This document shows, in pieces, positions 62,180 through 64,000 of a DNA stretch of 64,000 nucleotides. Each line of letters starts with the position of its first letter. The stretch's first letter is position 1. The position numbers were made by a program, and so were the translations under genes. The stretch covers positions 33,163 to 97,162 of the forward strand of contig CANJGB010000010.1 of the NCBI GenBank assembly GCA_947473805.1, read 5' to 3'. Source of the stretch: Alphaproteobacteria bacterium. GTDB lineage: Bacteria > Pseudomonadota > Alphaproteobacteria > Ferrovibrionales > Ferrovibrionaceae. Under the pieces are notes generated by a model, which made no database searches, was not told where the DNA came from, and saw nothing but the letters and a program-made list of their open reading frames with translations.

Positions 62180-62551
62180 TCAATGCGACGGGCGGTTCTC
62201 CGATGACCAGGAGAAGTTCACATGCCGGTCGCGCGTGGCAATGGCGCTGTCCAGCGCGTCCAGCCGCCGCCGCGCCAGCACTTTCGCGGTGTCGTAGGGC
62301 GCCAGATAGACTTCGTTGCCGGTCAGCAGGAAGCCGCGCTGGCTCGATTCAGCGGTGCGCAGCGCATCGCGAGTTCGATGGCCGCCAGGCGCGTATCGCG
62401 CGCCACCGCACCTCCAGGAAGAAGACCTGCGCCCGCTCGCCCAGCCGGATGGTCATGCCAACAATGCCGAACAGCGCAGGAACCCGATGGTAAGGAGCCC
62501 GGTTATGGACTGGGCGACGAGGCGTGTGCTTGTCGGTATGGCGGCAACATC
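62180..62551 (-). pseudogene. Remnant of a CHASE3-domain sensor protein
   Basis: On the minus strand an ATG at 62551 opens the remnant. The visible pieces, in different frames, are RLVAQSITGLLTIGFL, then LFGIVGMTIRLGERAQVFFLEV, ARDTRLAAIELA, and RTAESSQRGFLLTGNEVYLAPYD with TAKVLARRRLDALDSA. Together they match the membrane helix and CHASE3 sensor domain of histidine kinases. At least two or three frameshifts separate them and a stop at 62180 cuts the protein off. The kinase part is gone. It probably once belonged to a larger signalling gene. Confidence 0.65.
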
Positions 62552-62593
62552 ACAGACTGCTCCGGTGACCGCCCATCCTTCGCGGGTCGTACG

Positions 62594-63781
62594 CTAGCGT
62601 ACCACCGGCCGTTGCAGGACCAGCAGCACCAGCAGCGCGGCTATGTCGGCCACCACCACGATCAGGGCGGTTGTCAGGGCGGTGCCGTTATACACCAGGC
62701 CGCTGATCTGGGTCAGGGCAGCGGAGCACGACATGGTCATGAAACCGAGAAAACCGGACGCCGCGCCGACCAGCCGGGGATTGGCGCTGAGCGCCATCAC
62801 GACCGAGGCCGCCGCCATCAGACCCTGGCCGATGGTTACCAGGCCCATCGCCATGAACCAAAGGGCGGCGGTCGCATGGCCCGACAGGGTGAGCGCAAAC
62901 ATGCCCACCGCCATGGTCACGCTGATCATCGAGCCGTACCGGGCCGTCCGCTGCGGCCCCAGGCGGTGGATCAACTTGGTCGAGGTGAAGGCGCCGATCA
63001 GGAACCCCGCCGGCAGCATCATGAAGTACTGGCCGAAATGGGTGCTCGACACGCCGAATGCGTCTTGCAGGACCAGTGGCGCGATGTTGCAGAACGTCGT
63101 GAACGACGCGCCCATCAGGCTGGTGGCCAAGGCCGGCGCGGCAAAGCCCCGGTTCGTCACCAGCGCCACATAGGTGCGCAGCATGACGCGCGGGCGTTCC
63201 ACCGCGATGCGGCTCTGATTAGTTTCATCGCTGCGCGCGATCAGCACCACCAGCACAGCGCCGGCCAGCGTGACGATGAAGTACATCGACCGCCAGCCGA
63301 TGACCGACACCAGCAGGCCGCCGGCAATGGTGACGATGACCGGCGCAATGGTCATGGCCATCGAAATCTGTCCCTGGCGGATCGCCGCCACATCGGAGGT
63401 GAAGGAGTCGCGCACCATGGCGCGGCTCAGCACCGCGCCGGCGCACGCGCCAAACCCCTGCGCGAACGACGCCAGCAGCAGGACGGGCAAAGTGGGCGCC
63501 AGCGCGCAGGCCACGCTGCTCAGCGTGAACACCACCAGGCCGACCAGCAGCGGCGCCTTGCGCCCGTACCGGTCCGACAGCGGGCCATAGACCAGCTGGC
63601 CGATGGCGACGGCCGCCATGTACACGGTGAGGATCGCCTGCACGCCGGCCGTCGTGGTGCCCAGGTCCTTGGCGATGACGGACAGGGCCGGCAGCATCAG
63701 TTGCTGCGCCGACGACCACGTGGCGTTCAGCGCCACCAGGATGGCGAGCGGCGGAACGCGAAGAACCTTTGGGCCGTCCAC
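62594..63781 (-). CDS. Bcr/CflA-family MFS multidrug exporter
   Basis: 395 residues, GTG start at 63781, 12 hydrophobic segments. YGPLSDRYGRKAPLLVGLVVF is the loop 2-3 motif and FAQGFGACAGAVLSRAMVRDSF the helix-4 hallmark. It is the third exporter of this family in 8 kb but less similar to the other two than they are to each other. It lies between the sensor remnant and an IS end. Confidence 0.88.
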   Translation of the reverse strand: MDGPKVLRVPPLAILVALNATWSSAQQLMLPALSVIAKDLGTTTAGVQAILTVYMAAVAIGQLVYGPLSDRYGRKAPLLVGLVVFTLSSVACALAPTLPVLLLASFAQGFGACAGAVLSRAMVRDSFTSDVAAIRQGQISMAMTIAPVIVTIAGGLLVSVIGWRSMYFIVTLAGAVLVVLIARSDETNQSRIAVERPRVMLRTYVALVTNRGFAAPALATSLMGASFTTFCNIAPLVLQDAFGVSSTHFGQYFMMLPAGFLIGAFTSTKLIHRLGPQRTARYGSMISVTMAVGMFALTLSGHATAALWFMAMGLVTIGQGLMAAASVVMALSANPRLVGAASGFLGFMTMSCSAALTQISGLVYNGTALTTALIVVVADIAALLVLLVLQRPVVR

Positions 63782-63852
63782 AATTACCTATAGGGAGAAA
63801 TTCAGCGCCGATCCGCCCTCATGTTGAGCATGCGACGAGGGGCGGGGTCAAT

Positions 63853-64000
63853 TGTGCGTCGTCAGATCATTTGGGACTGATGGGGCTGTAATTTAGTGGA
63901 GGGTTGGCCTCATCTGGTTGGTTGATCTTATGCGGCGAGTTTGCGGTGAAGCAAGCGACGATGTTCGATGGTTTTCTGTTTGATGCGGTGTCGTTCCTGC
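63853..64000. mobile_element. End of an IS3-family insertion sequence, cut by window edge
   Basis: The stretch beginning TGTGCGTCGTCAGA at 63853 looks like an IS end (5'-TG), followed about 75 bases later by the stop of a transposase-like frame. The other end lies beyond the window, so the inverted repeat could not be checked. Confidence 0.5.
63928..64000 (-). CDS. IS3-family DDE transposase, C-terminal end only
   Basis: The minus-strand frame ending in TAA at 63930-63928 reads QERHRIKQKTIEHRRLLHRK followed by LAA. This matches the usual last residues of a group of IS3-family integrase-like transposases (ERERIKRxTIxxRRLxH...). Only 23 residues are inside the window. Confidence 0.55.
   Translation of the reverse strand, partial: QERHRIKQKTIEHRRLLHRKLAA

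Noticed and set aside
62222..63793. 523-codon open frame on the plus strand
   Set aside because: Antisense to the MFS exporter, with a His/Arg/Gln-rich composition and no motif.

Overview
The window is GC-rich, densely packed DNA that most resembles an alphaproteobacterium of the Rhodospirillales type. The evidence is high GC, frequent GTG/TTG starts, 4-base stop/start overlaps, orphan Bug-family binding proteins, flavin-dependent LLM oxidoreductases and class I PPK2. The species cannot be named from the sequence. No rRNA, tRNA or CRISPR was seen.

Region 1 (1-6236, minus strand) is an operon for an unusual, probably branched deoxysugar. It holds two SDR-type nucleotide-sugar enzymes, a polyprenyl-type family 2 glycosyltransferase, a Gfo/Idh/MocA oxidoreductase, a NovU/TylC3-type C-methyltransferase, and a radical SAM protein cut by the left edge.

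Region 2 (6360-44395, plus strand) is one continuous transcription unit of about 38 kb. It starts at a good sigma70-type promoter (TTGACC, 17 nt, TATGAA) and ends at a strong intrinsic terminator. Almost every gene overlaps or touches the next. The first half carries a pseudaminic-acid-type nonulosonate pathway: PseB, PseC, a PseG-PseH fusion, PseI and SpsF-type cytidylyltransferases. It is surrounded by tailoring genes: an amidotransferase with HisH/HisF, two formyltransferases, a PIG-L deacetylase, a GNAT, two further Gfo/Idh enzymes, a class III aminotransferase fused to a cytidylyltransferase, and a second DegT aminotransferase. A frameshifted PhyH-like dioxygenase gene, a GSCFA protein, GT-B-like proteins and an MsbA/PglK-like ABC exporter follow. 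A second nonulosonate set (NeuB, NeuC, NeuA) comes next. The last 12 kb alternates glycosyltransferases with small methyltransferases and one GDP-mannose 4,6-dehydratase. The whole looks like the synthesis of a heavily modified, methylated surface or flagellar glycan containing two nonulosonic acids. No Wzx, Wzy or Maf gene was recognised.

Region 3 (44400-61800) is an ordinary metabolic and transport region: a FecR-domain protein, three LLM oxidoreductases, a spermidine-synthase-like protein, two Bug binding proteins, a dienelactone hydrolase, a metallo-beta-lactamase-fold protein, MFS transporters, PPK2 and an atypical SDR.

Region 4 (61800-64000) is a decaying edge: a PilZ protein, the wreck of a CHASE3 sensor gene, a third Bcr/CflA-type transporter, and the end of an IS3-family element cut by the right edge. 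A second gene remnant, the tail of an HD-GYP protein, lies at about 53.5 kb.
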